A stretch of DNA of 64,000 nucleotides from Kitasatospora sp. NBC_01246 (GCF_036226505.1 NZ_CP108485.1:1-64000), one strand, 5' to 3'; counted from the stretch's first letter, positions 31,887-41,080 are shown. Numbers and translations: made by a program. The notes: generated by a model from the sequence alone, not told the origin.

Positions 31887-34800
31887 CGGCGCCGTACTCC
31901 TCCGCGCTGGGCCCGGCGCACCTGGTAGGCGATCGCCGAGCTGATCTGCTGGTCGGTGGCGCCGGGGCGCTCGATGTTGATGGTCTGCTGGCCGATCAGC
32001 GGCTGTCCTTCGCCCTGGTCGCGGACGACGACGACGGTGGTGGCCGCCGAGGGGCGGGCCTGGACGAGCTTGGCGGCGAGCGGCGCGGGGATCTGCGGCA
32101 GTCCCGAGCGGGCGGCCGCGTAGGAGCGGACGCCGGCCGCGTTGATGCCGCCGTCGGCGAAGGCCTTCGTGCGGGAGCCGAGGCCGTAGACGACCTCGCC
32201 GCCGAAGCGGTGGGCGACCTCGTCCAGGATCTTCTCGGACCGGGAGCGCTTCGACAGGGCCATAGGGATGTAGGCCTCGCCGCCGGTCTCGTCCTCCGCC
32301 CACACCCGCCACTCGCCCGGCCGGGCTATCTGCGCGATGTGCTGTTCCCCGCGGCCGCCGGCCATCCCGCCGTCGGCGAAGGCGCGCAGGCGCAGCCCCC
32401 CGTCGGCGAACGCCGACCGGATGCCGCCGTCGGCCTCGATCGCACGGTTCTCGTACGTCAGCCGCATGCGTGTGCCCGGCGCGGCGACCTCTTCGACGTT
32501 GACGTGCACGGTCTTGTCCCGCAGCCCGTTCAGGGCGCCCTGGATCTTGTTGATGTTGCTCTGCGCGTTGTCGGTCTTGGCGGTGACCGTGACGTCGCCG
32601 CCCGGCAGCGTCGTGATCTTGAACCCGAGGTCCCGCAGGGCCTGCTGCGCCTCGGCGGTCAGCGCGTGGACGGTGACCGTCTTGTCGTTCGTCTCGCGAA
32701 TCTGCCGCTGGACCTCCGTCAGGCCGGCGATCGCCGAGCGGGTCTCCGCCGACATGGTGATGGTCTTGTCCGCGATCCCGGCCTGGGTCGTGATCAGCTG
32801 CTCGAGGTCCTTGCGGGCCTTGTCGGTCAGCGCGGAGATCTTGACCTCTCGGGTGCCGGGGATCGTCTCGACCGTGAGCCCGAGGGAGCGCAGCATCGTC
32901 TGCGCCTGGTCCGACAGCGCTTCGACCTTGATCTCCACTGCCTTCGGCTGGAGCTTGACCTGGGACTGGACCGCGAGCAGATCCGCGAGGGTGGAGTCGA
33001 CCCCCTCTGTCTTCAGCAGGACGGCTACCTGGTCCGGGATCAGGCCGATCGAGTTGGCGACGGCCTCCGCCTGGTCGCGGGTCAGGCCGTAGGACTGCGC
33101 CAGGTCGATCGCCGCACCGCGGCCCTTGGCCATCTGGTCGGCCGCCGACTGGATCGACTTGGTGACGTTGTCGCCGTGCGCCTTCGACAGGCTGTACGCC
33201 TGCACGGCGGCCGCCGTGGTGGCGTCGGTGATGGAGTTCAGGCTGTTGTAGAGGTTCTGGCCGTTGCGGGTGGTGGTGCTCACCGCTCCCGAGGTGCCGA
33301 CGAGGGCCGATCCCCAGCCGTCGGTGGCCTCGATGCCGTCCCGGATGGCGTCGTTGCCGGACAGGATCGCCGAGTTCAGGCGTGCCTCGGCGGCCTGCAT
33401 GCTGACGGTGCCGCCGTTGAGGAGGTCGATCGCCTCCTTCAGCGAGCGGGTGCGCTGGTCGGCGTCGCTGGTGGTGTCGCTGAGGCCCTTGACGGCCGTC
33501 TTCAACTTGTCGAACGCGTTGGTGCCGTCGCCGGCGCCGCGCTGGGCGTCGGCCATCCGCTTGACGTTGTCGATGCTCTCCTGGAGCTCGCCCTTCATCG
33601 AGCCGAGGGCGTCGGCGGCCACCTTGGCCTTGAGGCCGGTCTCGGTGTACGACTTCACCGCGCCGCTGGAGGTGGTGATGAACTGGACGTTGGCCTCGGC
33701 GGTGGCCTTCAGGCGGTCTTGCAGGCCGCCGAGGGTGGTGCCCTGGCCCAGGTAGGCGTCGGTGAGCTGCCGGGCGGAGACGCCGGCTTTCTCCAGGGTC
33801 TTGACCAGGCCGTCCTTGGAGTCCTTGACCTTGGTGTCCATGAGGACCTGAGCCGCCTGCGCGCGGACGTTGTCGTTGATGACGCCGCCGCTCTCCTTGA
33901 GCGCGCCGGTCAGGGTCTTGATGCGCTGCTGGTGTTCCTGCGCGGCCTGCGCGGCTTCCTGCTGGCGGCGGGCGAGCAGCGACAGGCCGAGGCCGACTCC
34001 CACCATCGCCAGGCCCCACGGGCCGCCCATGAAGCTGACGAGGGAGCGCCCGGCCCCCAGCAGGCCGGTGCCCACGGCGGCACCGGCACCGAGGACGCCG
34101 CCGGTGAACCCGCCGACGCGGTCCTGGGCGGTGCGGAACGCGCCGGCCATCTGTCCGATGATCGGCACGCGGGTCTCGAGGACGGCGAACGCTCCGCCGA
34201 GCCGGCCGATGCTGACACCGGAGGCCTCCGCGAGGGAGCGCTGCAGTCCGATCTGCTCGTTCAGTCCTCGCCAGGCGCCGGTGACGCGGCCGCTGACGCT
34301 GCTGGCGACGCCCTCCATCACCGGGCCCACCCGGCGGGCGAGGAGCATGGCGGCGATCGCGCCCTGGGCCCACCATGGCAGCTCCCCGAGGAGCGTGATG
34401 ATCCGGCCGATCACCTGCCCGACGGGGACCAGGACACCGGAGACCTGAACCAGGCCCTGCCCGGCGAGGTCCAGGCCGGTGACGAGGATGTCGACGACCC
34501 CGATGGTCTGCTCGCCCTCCCGGTTGAACGAGCCGAGCGCGCGCACGATCGGCTCCGCGCCGCGGGCGAGGTTGCGCAGCACGTCCACGACGGTGCGCCC
34601 GGCGGTGAACATCGCGTGTAGGCCGGCGGCCGCGACGTCGAACGCCGCGTCCTTCAGCGGCCCGGCCAGGGAACGCAGGTAGCCGCCGACCTCGCCGAGA
34701 CCAGAGCGGGTCTTCGCGGCGAGGTCGGGACCGTAAAGGGTGGCGAGGTCGTGACCGTAGGAGATGACGCCGCGCAGGGCCGGCGTGCCTTCCGACAGGA

Positions 34801-36364
34801 GCCGGGTCATGCCCCGGGTCACCCACTCCAGGCCCGGGGACATCTCGGTGTACAGCTCGATCCCGGTCTGCTTGACCTGGGTCTTGAGCTGCGTCATGGC
34901 GCCGCTCAAGCCGAGGCCCTTGGCCTCGGCGATCTGCGCGGCCGCGCCGGTCTGACGCACCGCGGCGTTCAACGCATCGAAGCTGTCGAGCCCCTGGTGG
35001 GCCAGGGCCATCGCACCGCCGAGCGCGGGCTTGCCGAAGGCGGCGGCCGCCGCCGCGGTGAAGTCCTTCTCGGAGAGGGTGTGGGCGGACTTCTGCAGCT
35101 GCTCGATGACGTAGCGCAGGCCCCGGAAGTTCCCCTCGGCGTCCCACGCCTCGATGCCGAGCTCCTTCAGCCCGGCGGCCGCCGCCTTGCTCGGCTTGGC
35201 CATGTTCACGAGGATTCCGCGTAGCGCGGTGCCGGCGGTGGAGCCGAGGATGCCGGCCTTGCCCAGCATGCCGACGGCGGCCGCGGCCTCCTCCATGCCG
35301 ATGCCCAGGGAGTGGGCGACCGGCCCGGCGTACTTCATCGAGTAGTAGATGTCGACGATGTCACCGGACGCGTTGTTCGCGGTGGCGGCGAGGATGTCGG
35401 CGGCCCGGCTGGCCTGATCAGCGCCGAGACCGAACTGGTCCATCATGTCGCCGAGGTACTTGGCGGTGTCGGCGGCGTTCAGGTTCGCCGCCGAGGCGAG
35501 CTGCACGGACGCCCGGGACGCGTCGATCGCCTGCTCGGTCCGAAAGCCCGCCTTGGCCAGTTCCACCATCGACTCGGCCGCGTCGGCCGATGTCGCGGTC
35601 GGCAGCTTCAGGTCGGCCCCGAGCTGCATCGCCGCCATCGAGGCGCGGGTCATCTCCACCCGGTTGGCGCTGGTCACCGCCCCGAAGGTGTTCATCGACT
35701 GGCCGTACTCGTTGCCGGCTTCGAGAACGCCGTGCAGGCCCATCGCGAGGGTGCCGCCAGCGAGGATCGCCCCCACCGACACCAGGTGCTGCTTGACCCG
35801 GTCCGCCATGGTGCTGACGCGGCCGAGGTGCTCGTCGCCAGCGTCGCCGATGCGGCGCAGCCCGGCCACCGAGGCGTCGGACGCGTTCCCCAGGTCGCGG
35901 ACCTCCCGGGTGGTGGAGCGCAGCACGCGCACCAGGCCGGAGAGTTCGCTCCGCACGGCTTGGGCGCTGGTGGCGACGCCGCGCTGGGACCGGGCGGCGA
36001 GTTCGCCGGAGGAGGCGGTCTCGCGCAGGCGGTTGGCGGCCGCATCGGCGGCCTGCCCGGCTTCGCGCTGGCGGGTGCCGGAGTACTGGGCGTCCTGGCC
36101 GAGCGCCCGAAGGTCGCGGCCAGCCTGGCGGGCGTAGTCGCCGGTGAGCCGCTGGAGGCGGCCGGAGTACTGGGCGTCGGTTCCCATCTCGCGGACTCGG
36201 CGCCCGGCCCACTGCGACTCGTCGCCCAGGGAACGGACGCCGCGCTGGCCGGTGGCGGTGTCCCGGCCGAGGGCGCGCGCGGACTGCCCAGCCTGCTGGA
36301 GGGCGTTGGCCAGGTCCCGGCCGTCGCCCTTCAACCGCAGGAGCAGGTTCCACTCCGCGCCCAC
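31883..36364 (-). CDS. Tape measure protein, 1493 aa
   Basis: The longest gene of the block. The N-terminal 150 residues have charged helical repeats (DAQYSG twice; REMGTDAQ, RALGQDAQ). The TP901-type tape measure domain follows (LGADLKLPTATSADAAESMV; YYSMKYAGPVAHSLGIGMEE; AAVGMLGKAGILGSTAGTAL). Then come hydrophobic helices (GPWGLAMVGVGLGLSLLARR) and a Gln/Thr-rich coiled region (VEIKVEALSDQAQTMLRSLG). The protein fixes tail length; at about 1.5 angstrom per residue the tail would be near 220 nm (inference). GTG at 36364. Confidence 0.92.
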   Translation of the reverse strand: MGAEWNLLLRLKGDGRDLANALQQAGQSARALGRDTATGQRGVRSLGDESQWAGRRVREMGTDAQYSGRLQRLTGDYARQAGRDLRALGQDAQYSGTRQREAGQAADAAANRLRETASSGELAARSQRGVATSAQAVRSELSGLVRVLRSTTREVRDLGNASDASVAGLRRIGDAGDEHLGRVSTMADRVKQHLVSVGAILAGGTLAMGLHGVLEAGNEYGQSMNTFGAVTSANRVEMTRASMAAMQLGADLKLPTATSADAAESMVELAKAGFRTEQAIDASRASVQLASAANLNAADTAKYLGDMMDQFGLGADQASRAADILAATANNASGDIVDIYYSMKYAGPVAHSLGIGMEEAAAAVGMLGKAGILGSTAGTALRGILVNMAKPSKAAAAGLKELGIEAWDAEGNFRGLRYVIEQLQKSAHTLSEKDFTAAAAAAFGKPALGGAMALAHQGLDSFDALNAAVRQTGAAAQIAEAKGLGLSGAMTQLKTQVKQTGIELYTEMSPGLEWVTRGMTRLLSEGTPALRGVISYGHDLATLYGPDLAAKTRSGLGEVGGYLRSLAGPLKDAAFDVAAAGLHAMFTAGRTVVDVLRNLARGAEPIVRALGSFNREGEQTIGVVDILVTGLDLAGQGLVQVSGVLVPVGQVIGRIITLLGELPWWAQGAIAAMLLARRVGPVMEGVASSVSGRVTGAWRGLNEQIGLQRSLAEASGVSIGRLGGAFAVLETRVPIIGQMAGAFRTAQDRVGGFTGGVLGAGAAVGTGLLGAGRSLVSFMGGPWGLAMVGVGLGLSLLARRQQEAAQAAQEHQQRIKTLTGALKESGGVINDNVRAQAAQVLMDTKVKDSKDGLVKTLEKAGVSARQLTDAYLGQGTTLGGLQDRLKATAEANVQFITTSSGAVKSYTETGLKAKVAADALGSMKGELQESIDNVKRMADAQRGAGDGTNAFDKLKTAVKGLSDTTSDADQRTRSLKEAIDLLNGGTVSMQAAEARLNSAILSGNDAIRDGIEATDGWGSALVGTSGAVSTTTRNGQNLYNSLNSITDATTAAAVQAYSLSKAHGDNVTKSIQSAADQMAKGRGAAIDLAQSYGLTRDQAEAVANSIGLIPDQVAVLLKTEGVDSTLADLLAVQSQVKLQPKAVEIKVEALSDQAQTMLRSLGLTVETIPGTREVKISALTDKARKDLEQLITTQAGIADKTITMSAETRSAIAGLTEVQRQIRETNDKTVTVHALTAEAQQALRDLGFKITTLPGGDVTVTAKTDNAQSNINKIQGALNGLRDKTVHVNVEEVAAPGTRMRLTYENRAIEADGGIRSAFADGGLRLRAFADGGMAGGRGEQHIAQIARPGEWRVWAEDETGGEAYIPMALSKRSRSEKILDEVAHRFGGEVVYGLGSRTKAFADGGINAAGVRSYAAARSGLPQIPAPLAAKLVQARPSAATTVVVVRDQGEGQPLIGQQTINIERPGATDQQISSAIAYQVRRAQRGGVRRR

Positions 36365-36385
36365 CGGGTCTCCCTCGTCAGATCG

Positions 36386-37341
36386 TCAGGTGTTCTCGCG
36401 TTGCCGTCGTTGCTGTTCGCGGCGGGCTTCCATGTCGGCCTGCCAGGCGTGGTACTGGCCGGTAGGGACGAGCCCGACCTTCAGCCCGGCGGCCGCCCGG
36501 CCGTCCGGCAGTTCCTCGCGTTTGTGCTCGATCACCTGGCAGCCCGGGCAGCGGGTCGCGGAAGCGGTGTAGGCGTGTCGGTCGCCGCCGGCATCCGGCT
36601 GCCACTCCTCGTCACGGGTTCCGCAGTGCGGGCAGACCAGGCGGGCGTACTCGGCGTACGCGACCGCCTTGGCCCGGTCCTGGGGCGTCCACCGGCCGTC
36701 GCCGCCGAGGAACTGGGAGTGCGGGATGCCCCAGCGGTCGCACAGCTCCAGCTCGAGCCGCAGCCGGGGATCAGCCCTCAGCCTTTTCCCAGGTCACCCC
36801 GGCGCTCGGTCTGCGGCCCGAGGGCGCCGCGGAACAGGTCGGCGCGGTCGGCGGTCCCCCAGGTGGCCATGAACTCCGCGGCCTGCTCCGGGGTGATGCC
36901 GTCCACGCTGGCGGCGGCGATCAGCGCCGCCGGGAACGTCTTCGGGTTCCACTCGATCCCGGGGTCCTTCTCAGCCTGCGCCGGCGTGGGCGGGTGCTCC
37001 TCGACCAGGTCCTCGAAGGCGGGACCGGGCAGCGCGCGAAAACGCAGGGTCACCGAGACCCGGTCCGCCGCCTGCACCGCGTCGGCAAGGTCAGCGGCGG
37101 CGGCATCGGCTGCGGCCCGCTTGGCGTCGTCGTCCGGATGGGCCTCGGCCAGAAGCGCGGTGCGAGCGGCACGGCGTTCGACCTCGTTGAACGCCTCCTT
37201 CAGCGCGCTGTCCTCCCACAGCCGCAGCGTGCTCTGCGCCGGCTGGCGGTTGTGAAGGCGCTGCAGCGTGGCGCTCCAGTGCGCATCGGCGGCGACGACG
37301 GCGGCCGGCGGCTGCGGCGTGGTGACGGTGGTCTTGGGCAT
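36386..37341 (-). CDS. Tail assembly chaperone GT, made by -1 frameshift, 318 aa
   Basis: Reading of the G gene shifts -1 at GGGAAAA (36790-36784 on the minus strand). It then continues for 132 codons in a frame with no start codon of its own. The extension begins RLRADPRLRLELELCDRWGI and carries zinc-like VCPHCGTRDEEW and TRCPGCQVIEHK before RREQQRRQRENT. The zero frame stops two codons after the slippery site. This is the classical G/GT pair of siphophages: GT links the tube protein to the tape measure during assembly. Coordinates cover both frames; the shift lies at 36784. Confidence 0.85.
36778..37341 (-). CDS. Tail assembly chaperone G, 187 aa
   Basis: Unshifted product, made in most translations. 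Helical and acidic: STLRLWEDSALKEAFNEVER; DADAAAADLADAVQAAD-type repeats; PGIEWNPKTFPAALIAAASV; the end is RRGDLGKG. Placed between tail tube and tape measure as expected. It stops at 36778 immediately after the slippery heptamer. Confidence 0.88.
   Translation of the reverse strand: MPKTTVTTPQPPAAVVAADAHWSATLQRLHNRQPAQSTLRLWEDSALKEAFNEVERRAARTALLAEAHPDDDAKRAAADAAAADLADAVQAADRVSVTLRFRALPGPAFEDLVEEHPPTPAQAEKDPGIEWNPKTFPAALIAAASVDGITPEQAAEFMATWGTADRADLFRGALGPQTERRGDLGKG
36784..36790 (-). other. -1 programmed frameshift site GGGAAAA
   Basis: In the zero frame CTG GGA AAA GGC TGA, the heptamer obeys X-XXY-YYZ. Slippage lets both tRNAs re-pair one base back and opens the 132-codon T frame. No downstream pseudoknot was folded here. 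Confidence 0.88.
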
Positions 37342-37376
37342 GGTGGTCCTCCGAAGAAGGTGAGGGGCAGGAGGGG

Positions 37377-37430
37377 CCCGGCCGGGCGGACTCGCGCGTC
37401 CCCTCGTGCGCGCGAGGGCGCCCGGCCGGG
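37377..37430 (-). terminator. Strong hairpin between tail tube and chaperone genes
   Basis: Arms CCCGGCCGGGCG / CGCCCGGCCGGG, with an inner CTCGCGCG / CGCGCGAG stem, 16 bp after the tail tube stop on the minus strand. A partial terminator here would keep tube protein more abundant than the downstream proteins. Confidence 0.65.
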
Positions 37431-37446
37431 AGTCGGTGAGGTCCGG

Positions 37447-37944
37447 TCAGGTAGCGGCGGGCACGGGTGCGCCCTGGACCGGCCGGGAGGTGATGCTGAA
37501 ATTCACCGTGAACTTGGCGGCCTCGTTGTCGGCGCTGTAGGCGGGCTGAACCGAACCGACACGGACGGGGAAGATGTCCATCGACTTGTTCGTAGGGATA
37601 TCGCCCTTACGAAAGATGACGATGAACCCCGTGGTGCCCTTCTTCAGGAGCTCCTCCGTAACGTTCGTCGTGGAGTCCTCGTAGAAAGTCAGGCTGCTGT
37701 CGGCCGCCTTGTCCGAGCCGGGGATCGTGCCGTCGAACGTGTCGCTCATGTCCGGCACGTCGATGGCCTGGTTCTCCGCCGTCCACCCGTTCACCTCGGC
37801 GATGCCAGCGGTCAGGTTGTTGCCGGCCGTGATCTCCACCCGGGTGGGGATCATCGTGAGCGCGGCGATGGTCGGGACGAACAGGAACTGCGAGGTACCC
37901 CGGCGGCTGTACTTCTCGACAGGTACGAGCGGGGGAAGTGACAT
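37447..37944 (-). CDS. Major tail (tube) protein, 165 aa
   Basis: Compact beta protein: SRRGTSQFLFVPTIAALTMI, PTRVEITAGNNLTAGIAEVN, a STTNVTEELLKKGTTGFIVI stretch, and KFTVNFSITSRPVQGAPVP. Content and place, between tail terminator and chaperones, fit siphophage tube proteins. It polymerises around the tape measure. Codon use is less GC-extreme, with clean ATG. The 206 bp upstream (37945-38150) are gene-free and GC-rich with short repeats of GGTGTG/CCGCGG type. Confidence 0.85.
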   Translation of the reverse strand: MSLPPLVPVEKYSRRGTSQFLFVPTIAALTMIPTRVEITAGNNLTAGIAEVNGWTAENQAIDVPDMSDTFDGTIPGSDKAADSSLTFYEDSTTNVTEELLKKGTTGFIVIFRKGDIPTNKSMDIFPVRVGSVQPAYSADNEAAKFTVNFSITSRPVQGAPVPAAT

Positions 37945-38150
37945 GGTGGGACCCCAAGGTGTCTGGTCAGGGGTCGGCTCTGCTGCTCGGCGGCCAGGCC
38001 CCGTTGGGACGGTGAAGGGGGGCCGCGGTGTGTTGGGGCGGCGTCCGCGCTGTGCCGCCGCGGTGCGGGTTGTGCCGGCCGCCTCCGGTGACCGGGGGCA
38101 GCGTCCGCGTGTGCCGTCGCGGTACGGGTGCGTGCAGCGCTGAGGCTGCG

Positions 38151-38591
38151 TCAGGCCGGGCTGGTGAGATCCAGCCGGAACCTGATCATGTAGTCAACGA
38201 TACCGTCGCCGGGGGCCTGCTCGGTTCCCGCGTCGATGTCGATGCTGCGGCCTCGGCAGGTCACGCCGGGCTGCAGGTCGAGTTGGTGGAGCCACCGGCC
38301 GGTCACCCGGTCGCGTTCCAGGACCGCTGCCCGGACGCGGTCGGCCAGCCACTCGGCCTGTTCGGTGGTCTCGGCGACGCACACCGCCTGGTAGAGCGCG
38401 GAGGCGTCCTCGGAGCGGTCGGAGAAGGGCGCGCCCTGCACGTCCCACGGCAGCGGGTGAAGTACGCAGTACGGCAGCGCCTCGGGCGCTCCGGCGTCGG
38501 TGCGTGGGAGCGCGCCGACGCCGCACGGGCGGCCGGTGGCGGCGGCAAGCAGCGCGGCGAGAGCGCGGGTGACGGGGAGCCGGGCGATCAC
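38151..38591 (-). CDS. Tail terminator-like protein, 146 aa
   Basis: Alpha/beta protein with VTRALAALLAAATGRPCG, YCVLHPLPWDVQGAPFSDRS, EQAEWLADRVRAAVLERDRV and a DYMIRFRLDLTS end, the plan of phage tail terminators (gpU/gp17-like). Next to the gp10-like gene upstream and the tube gene downstream, exactly where tail terminators lie. GTG start. Confidence 0.7.
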   Translation of the reverse strand: MIARLPVTRALAALLAAATGRPCGVGALPRTDAGAPEALPYCVLHPLPWDVQGAPFSDRSEDASALYQAVCVAETTEQAEWLADRVRAAVLERDRVTGRWLHQLDLQPGVTCRGRSIDIDAGTEQAPGDGIVDYMIRFRLDLTSPA

Positions 38592-38634
38592 GGGGCACTC
38601 CCTTCGTGGCGCTCGCGGCCGTCCAGGGCGGTGT

Positions 38635-39045
38635 TCACCCGATCACCCACTCGGCGATCGCTGTGAGCTGGCCGTCGATCTGGCGGCCGAACGCGTCGAG
38701 GGCGGGCGCGACGTGCGGGTAGGGCGGCTGGTTGTAGTGGCGGCCCAACCTGTCGGTGCCGGTGAATCCGAACTCCAGGCGGCGGCCCTGCGGTGCTGTG
38801 GTGCCGATCAGCGACTCGGCGACGCCGGCCGGGCCCGCGCTGGTGGCCACGCTCCAGGAGTCGCGGTAGCGGCCTGTGATGACGTTCGGGCCGGGCCGGC
38901 CGGAGGCGTTCATGCGGATCTGCTGCTGCAGGAGAGTCCCCTGGTGGCGCATCAGTGCGGTGACGGCTGGGCCCACACGGTCCGCCGCCTGCTCGAACGC
39001 CGCAGCGAGCATCTCGGGGTCGGTGAAGGTGCGCGCCGTACTCAT
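38635..39045 (-). CDS. HK97 gp10-like head-tail joining protein, 136 aa
   Basis: Helical N-terminus (DPEMLAAAFEQAADRVGPAV) and a basic, beta-rich second part (TAPQGRRLEFGFTGTDRLGR; YNQPPYPHVAPALDAFGRQI). The HYNQPPYPHV.PALD string is characteristic of gp10-type phage neck proteins. ATG overlaps the previous stop (ATGA). Confidence 0.75.
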   Translation of the reverse strand: MSTARTFTDPEMLAAAFEQAADRVGPAVTALMRHQGTLLQQQIRMNASGRPGPNVITGRYRDSWSVATSAGPAGVAESLIGTTAPQGRRLEFGFTGTDRLGRHYNQPPYPHVAPALDAFGRQIDGQLTAIAEWVIG

Positions 39046-39479
39046 GGTGCGGCCAGGGTCTTCGGCTGGATCTCGTCGCACCAGGTCATGCGGACGACGA
39101 CCATGGTGTTGCCGTGGCCGGTGCGGGCTACCCGCCAGTCGCGGTTGAGGAGCGACTGGTCGCCGCCCTGGTGGACGGCCGTCACGGTGACGTAGTCGTC
39201 TCGGGCCGGCACCGGGGCCTGGGGCGGGGTGAGCAGCTTGTAGCCGGCCTTGGGGTCGTCGACGTGCTCCAGCAGGTCGGTGGGCAGGACCCGCCCGATC
39301 GGCTGGGAGCCGGGGCCGACCATCGCGCCCGGGCCCTCGTAGACCAGGGTGCGCGGCGCGTCGACGAGCTGGCCGGTGCGCTCGTCCAGGACCCGGTCGG
39401 CACCGGGCCGCTCGACGCGCACGGTGTCGCCCATCACGAGCTCCTGGACCAGGTTCGCCAGCGGGCTGACGTCGAGCAT
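39042..39479 (-). CDS. Head closure-type connector protein, 145 aa
   Basis: Beta-barrel-like sequence: ELVMGDTVRVERPGADRVLD, YEGPGAMVGPGSQPIGRVLP, ARDDYVTVTAVHQGGD, then a final VVVRMTWCDEIQPKTLA. Such proteins follow MuF/adaptor genes and close the head in actinophages. One base separates it from the upstream stop. Confidence 0.6.
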   Translation of the reverse strand: MLDVSPLANLVQELVMGDTVRVERPGADRVLDERTGQLVDAPRTLVYEGPGAMVGPGSQPIGRVLPTDLLEHVDDPKAGYKLLTPPQAPVPARDDYVTVTAVHQGGDQSLLNRDWRVARTGHGNTMVVVRMTWCDEIQPKTLAAP

Positions 39480-39480
39480 G

Positions 39481-39861
39481 TCACTCCCTCCCCTGGGCCC
39501 AGTCGATGAGCTGGCGCAGCGCGGCCCGGGTGAGCTCGTTGCGGCCGCCGTCAAGGTCGGTGCGCCTCAGCACGGCGTTGGCGAGCAGGTCCGGATCGAT
39601 ACCGGCGAGGAACGTGGCAACCGCTTCGCCGGTATCGGGCTGTTCGTCGGCGACCACGACGCGCACCAGGCCGTCGAACAGGCTGCTCACCCGCCCCTTG
39701 GCCAGGTAAAGGACGGCCTCGGGCGGCTCGCCGACGAAGTGCCGCAACCCGTATCCGCGTACGAGCTTGCTGACGTCCTGGCCGTCCAGATGCACGGTGC
39801 CCACGACACCGTCGGCGGTGATGACGAGGTGGCGCTGATCGGACTCGTTGATGCTGGTCAC
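39481..39861 (-). CDS. Hypothetical phage connector-region protein, 126 aa
   Basis: Beta opening (QRHLVITADGVVGTVHLDGQ), then VSKLVRGYGLRHFV, YLAKGRVSSLFDGLVRVVVA, and a helical end (TRAALRQLIDWAQG). Coupled to its neighbour by GTGA. Not assigned to a family. Confidence 0.6.
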   Translation of the reverse strand: MTSINESDQRHLVITADGVVGTVHLDGQDVSKLVRGYGLRHFVGEPPEAVLYLAKGRVSSLFDGLVRVVVADEQPDTGEAVATFLAGIDPDLLANAVLRRTDLDGGRNELTRAALRQLIDWAQGRE

Positions 39862-40337
39862 CGGGGCTCCTGGTGGGTGAGGTAGTCGATCAGCGCGGGG
39901 TTGTCGCGCAACGCGGCGAGCAGCGGTCCGGCCAGGGCGTTGACCGTGCGTTCCTCGACGTCCTTCAGGCCCGCGGCGGCGTCCGCGTCAGGATCGATCC
40001 CGGCGACGCGCAGGCACTGGTGGAGGACCTCGTGCACCACTACCTCGGCCTCGTAGTCGGGGGCGAGGTCCGCACGCAGGGCGATGCGCTGCTCGGTGCT
40101 GTCGGAGTAGCCGGAGAGGGTGCGCTGGGAGCGGGTGTTCTCCTCGTTGATCACCGCGTTGTCGAGCACCACGGTATAGAGGAGGTGCCCGACCCGCAGC
40201 CGGCCGGGCACGGGCGGCCGGGCCAGGGCGGCGCCGGACTCGGCTTCCCTGCTCCGGATCGCCTCCGCCACCCAGGCCGGGGCGCGGTTCAGCGTGCGGC
40301 TGCTCTGCTCGACGCTCACGCCGTCGGCCCCGGTCAC
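39858..40337 (-). CDS. HExxH zincin-like metallopeptidase, 159 aa
   Basis: Contains AEVVVHEVLHQCLRVAGIDP near residue 95, the HExxH zinc/catalytic motif, in a long helix. It is preceded by a beta edge (GRLRVGHLLYTVVLDNAVIN) as in minimal zincins. A downstream glutamate in KDVEERTVNALAG could be the third ligand. GTG 40337 overlaps the spherulin-like stop. A peptidase among neck genes is unusual; it might process a capsid component or act in infection. Alternative: a non-catalytic zincin fold. Confidence 0.7.
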   Translation of the reverse strand: MTGADGVSVEQSSRTLNRAPAWVAEAIRSREAESGAALARPPVPGRLRVGHLLYTVVLDNAVINEENTRSQRTLSGYSDSTEQRIALRADLAPDYEAEVVVHEVLHQCLRVAGIDPDADAAAGLKDVEERTVNALAGPLLAALRDNPALIDYLTHQEPR

Positions 40338-41080
40338 CGCGGCCACCCCGGTGCGGGGCGGGCCGGGAACGAGCCGACGAGGTCGGTGAGGTCCTGCCAG
40401 TAGGCGGTGGGCAGGCCGTCCCAGGGGTTGGAGGCCGGTCCGGTGTAGACGGAGGTGTGCATGAAGACCGTGTGACAGCCGCTCGCGCGGGCCAGGAGGA
40501 CCGCCTCCCGGGCGTCCGCCCACGTGGTGACGCCGTGTAGCAGGTGCACGGTGCGCTCCGGCTTCCACTCCCGCAGCCAGGCCGGCTGACTGGCCATCGC
40601 GGTGCGGTAGTCCGGAAGCGTCCCCTCAAAAGTGACGACCTGATCGGCGATCTGCAGATACCGCTCGTCGGCCGGGACGGTGCCGCAGTTCAGCACGATG
40701 TGCCGGGCGCCGCGTTTGCGCAGCCCCTGGATCGTGGTGGCGACGGCCTGCACGCCGGCGGAGTTCGCGGCGACCTGGTCGAGGAACACCCCGTCAGTGA
40801 TCCCGCGCGCGATCCAGAGGTCTGCCTGCTGGAACACCGTGAAGTCCACGACCGAGCCGTAGCCGTGGTTGATGTACCCGAGGACCGGCGTGCCGCTCGC
40901 CTTCACGCTGCGCCCGGCGTCGTACAGCACGCTGTCCTCGGACGCGCCGGGCCCCGACGCCTGGTTAAGGACGACCCACTGGAGCGGCGTCCCCGGAACG
41001 GCGAGGGCGTCCCAGGCGGCGGCGTCCAGCCCGGGGTGCTGGTAGAGGGGCACGCCCAGCCCCATGGTGGTGAGCGCCAT
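40334..41080 (-). CDS. Spherulin-4 / TIM-barrel glycosidase-like protein, 248 aa
   Basis: Matches the spherulation-specific family 4 plan: GVPLYQHPGLDAAAWDALAV (strand 1), QWVVLNQASGPG, GTPVLGYINHGYGS, ARGITDGVFLDQVA, RHIVLNCGTVPADERYLQIA, DQVVTFEGTLPDY, RTVHLLHGV. The Asp/Glu of GVFLDQ and VTFEG fall at barrel strand ends like catalytic residues. The family belongs to a glycosidase superfamily with poorly known substrates. ATG overlaps the upstream TGA (TGATG). In the head-tail region it is out of place for a morphogenesis gene. Confidence 0.8.
   Translation of the reverse strand: MALTTMGLGVPLYQHPGLDAAAWDALAVPGTPLQWVVLNQASGPGASEDSVLYDAGRSVKASGTPVLGYINHGYGSVVDFTVFQQADLWIARGITDGVFLDQVAANSAGVQAVATTIQGLRKRGARHIVLNCGTVPADERYLQIADQVVTFEGTLPDYRTAMASQPAWLREWKPERTVHLLHGVTTWADAREAVLLARASGCHTVFMHTSVYTGPASNPWDGLPTAYWQDLTDLVGSFPARPAPGWPR

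Noticed and set aside
32210..34621. 803-codon plus-strand frame
   Set aside because: Antisense shadow of the tape measure gene; composition of Gly/Leu/Val/Arg without domains.
30981..35147. 1388-codon minus-strand frame
   Set aside because: Only the part 30981-31886 (Dit-like protein) is real. The rest is a shadow of the tape measure gene.
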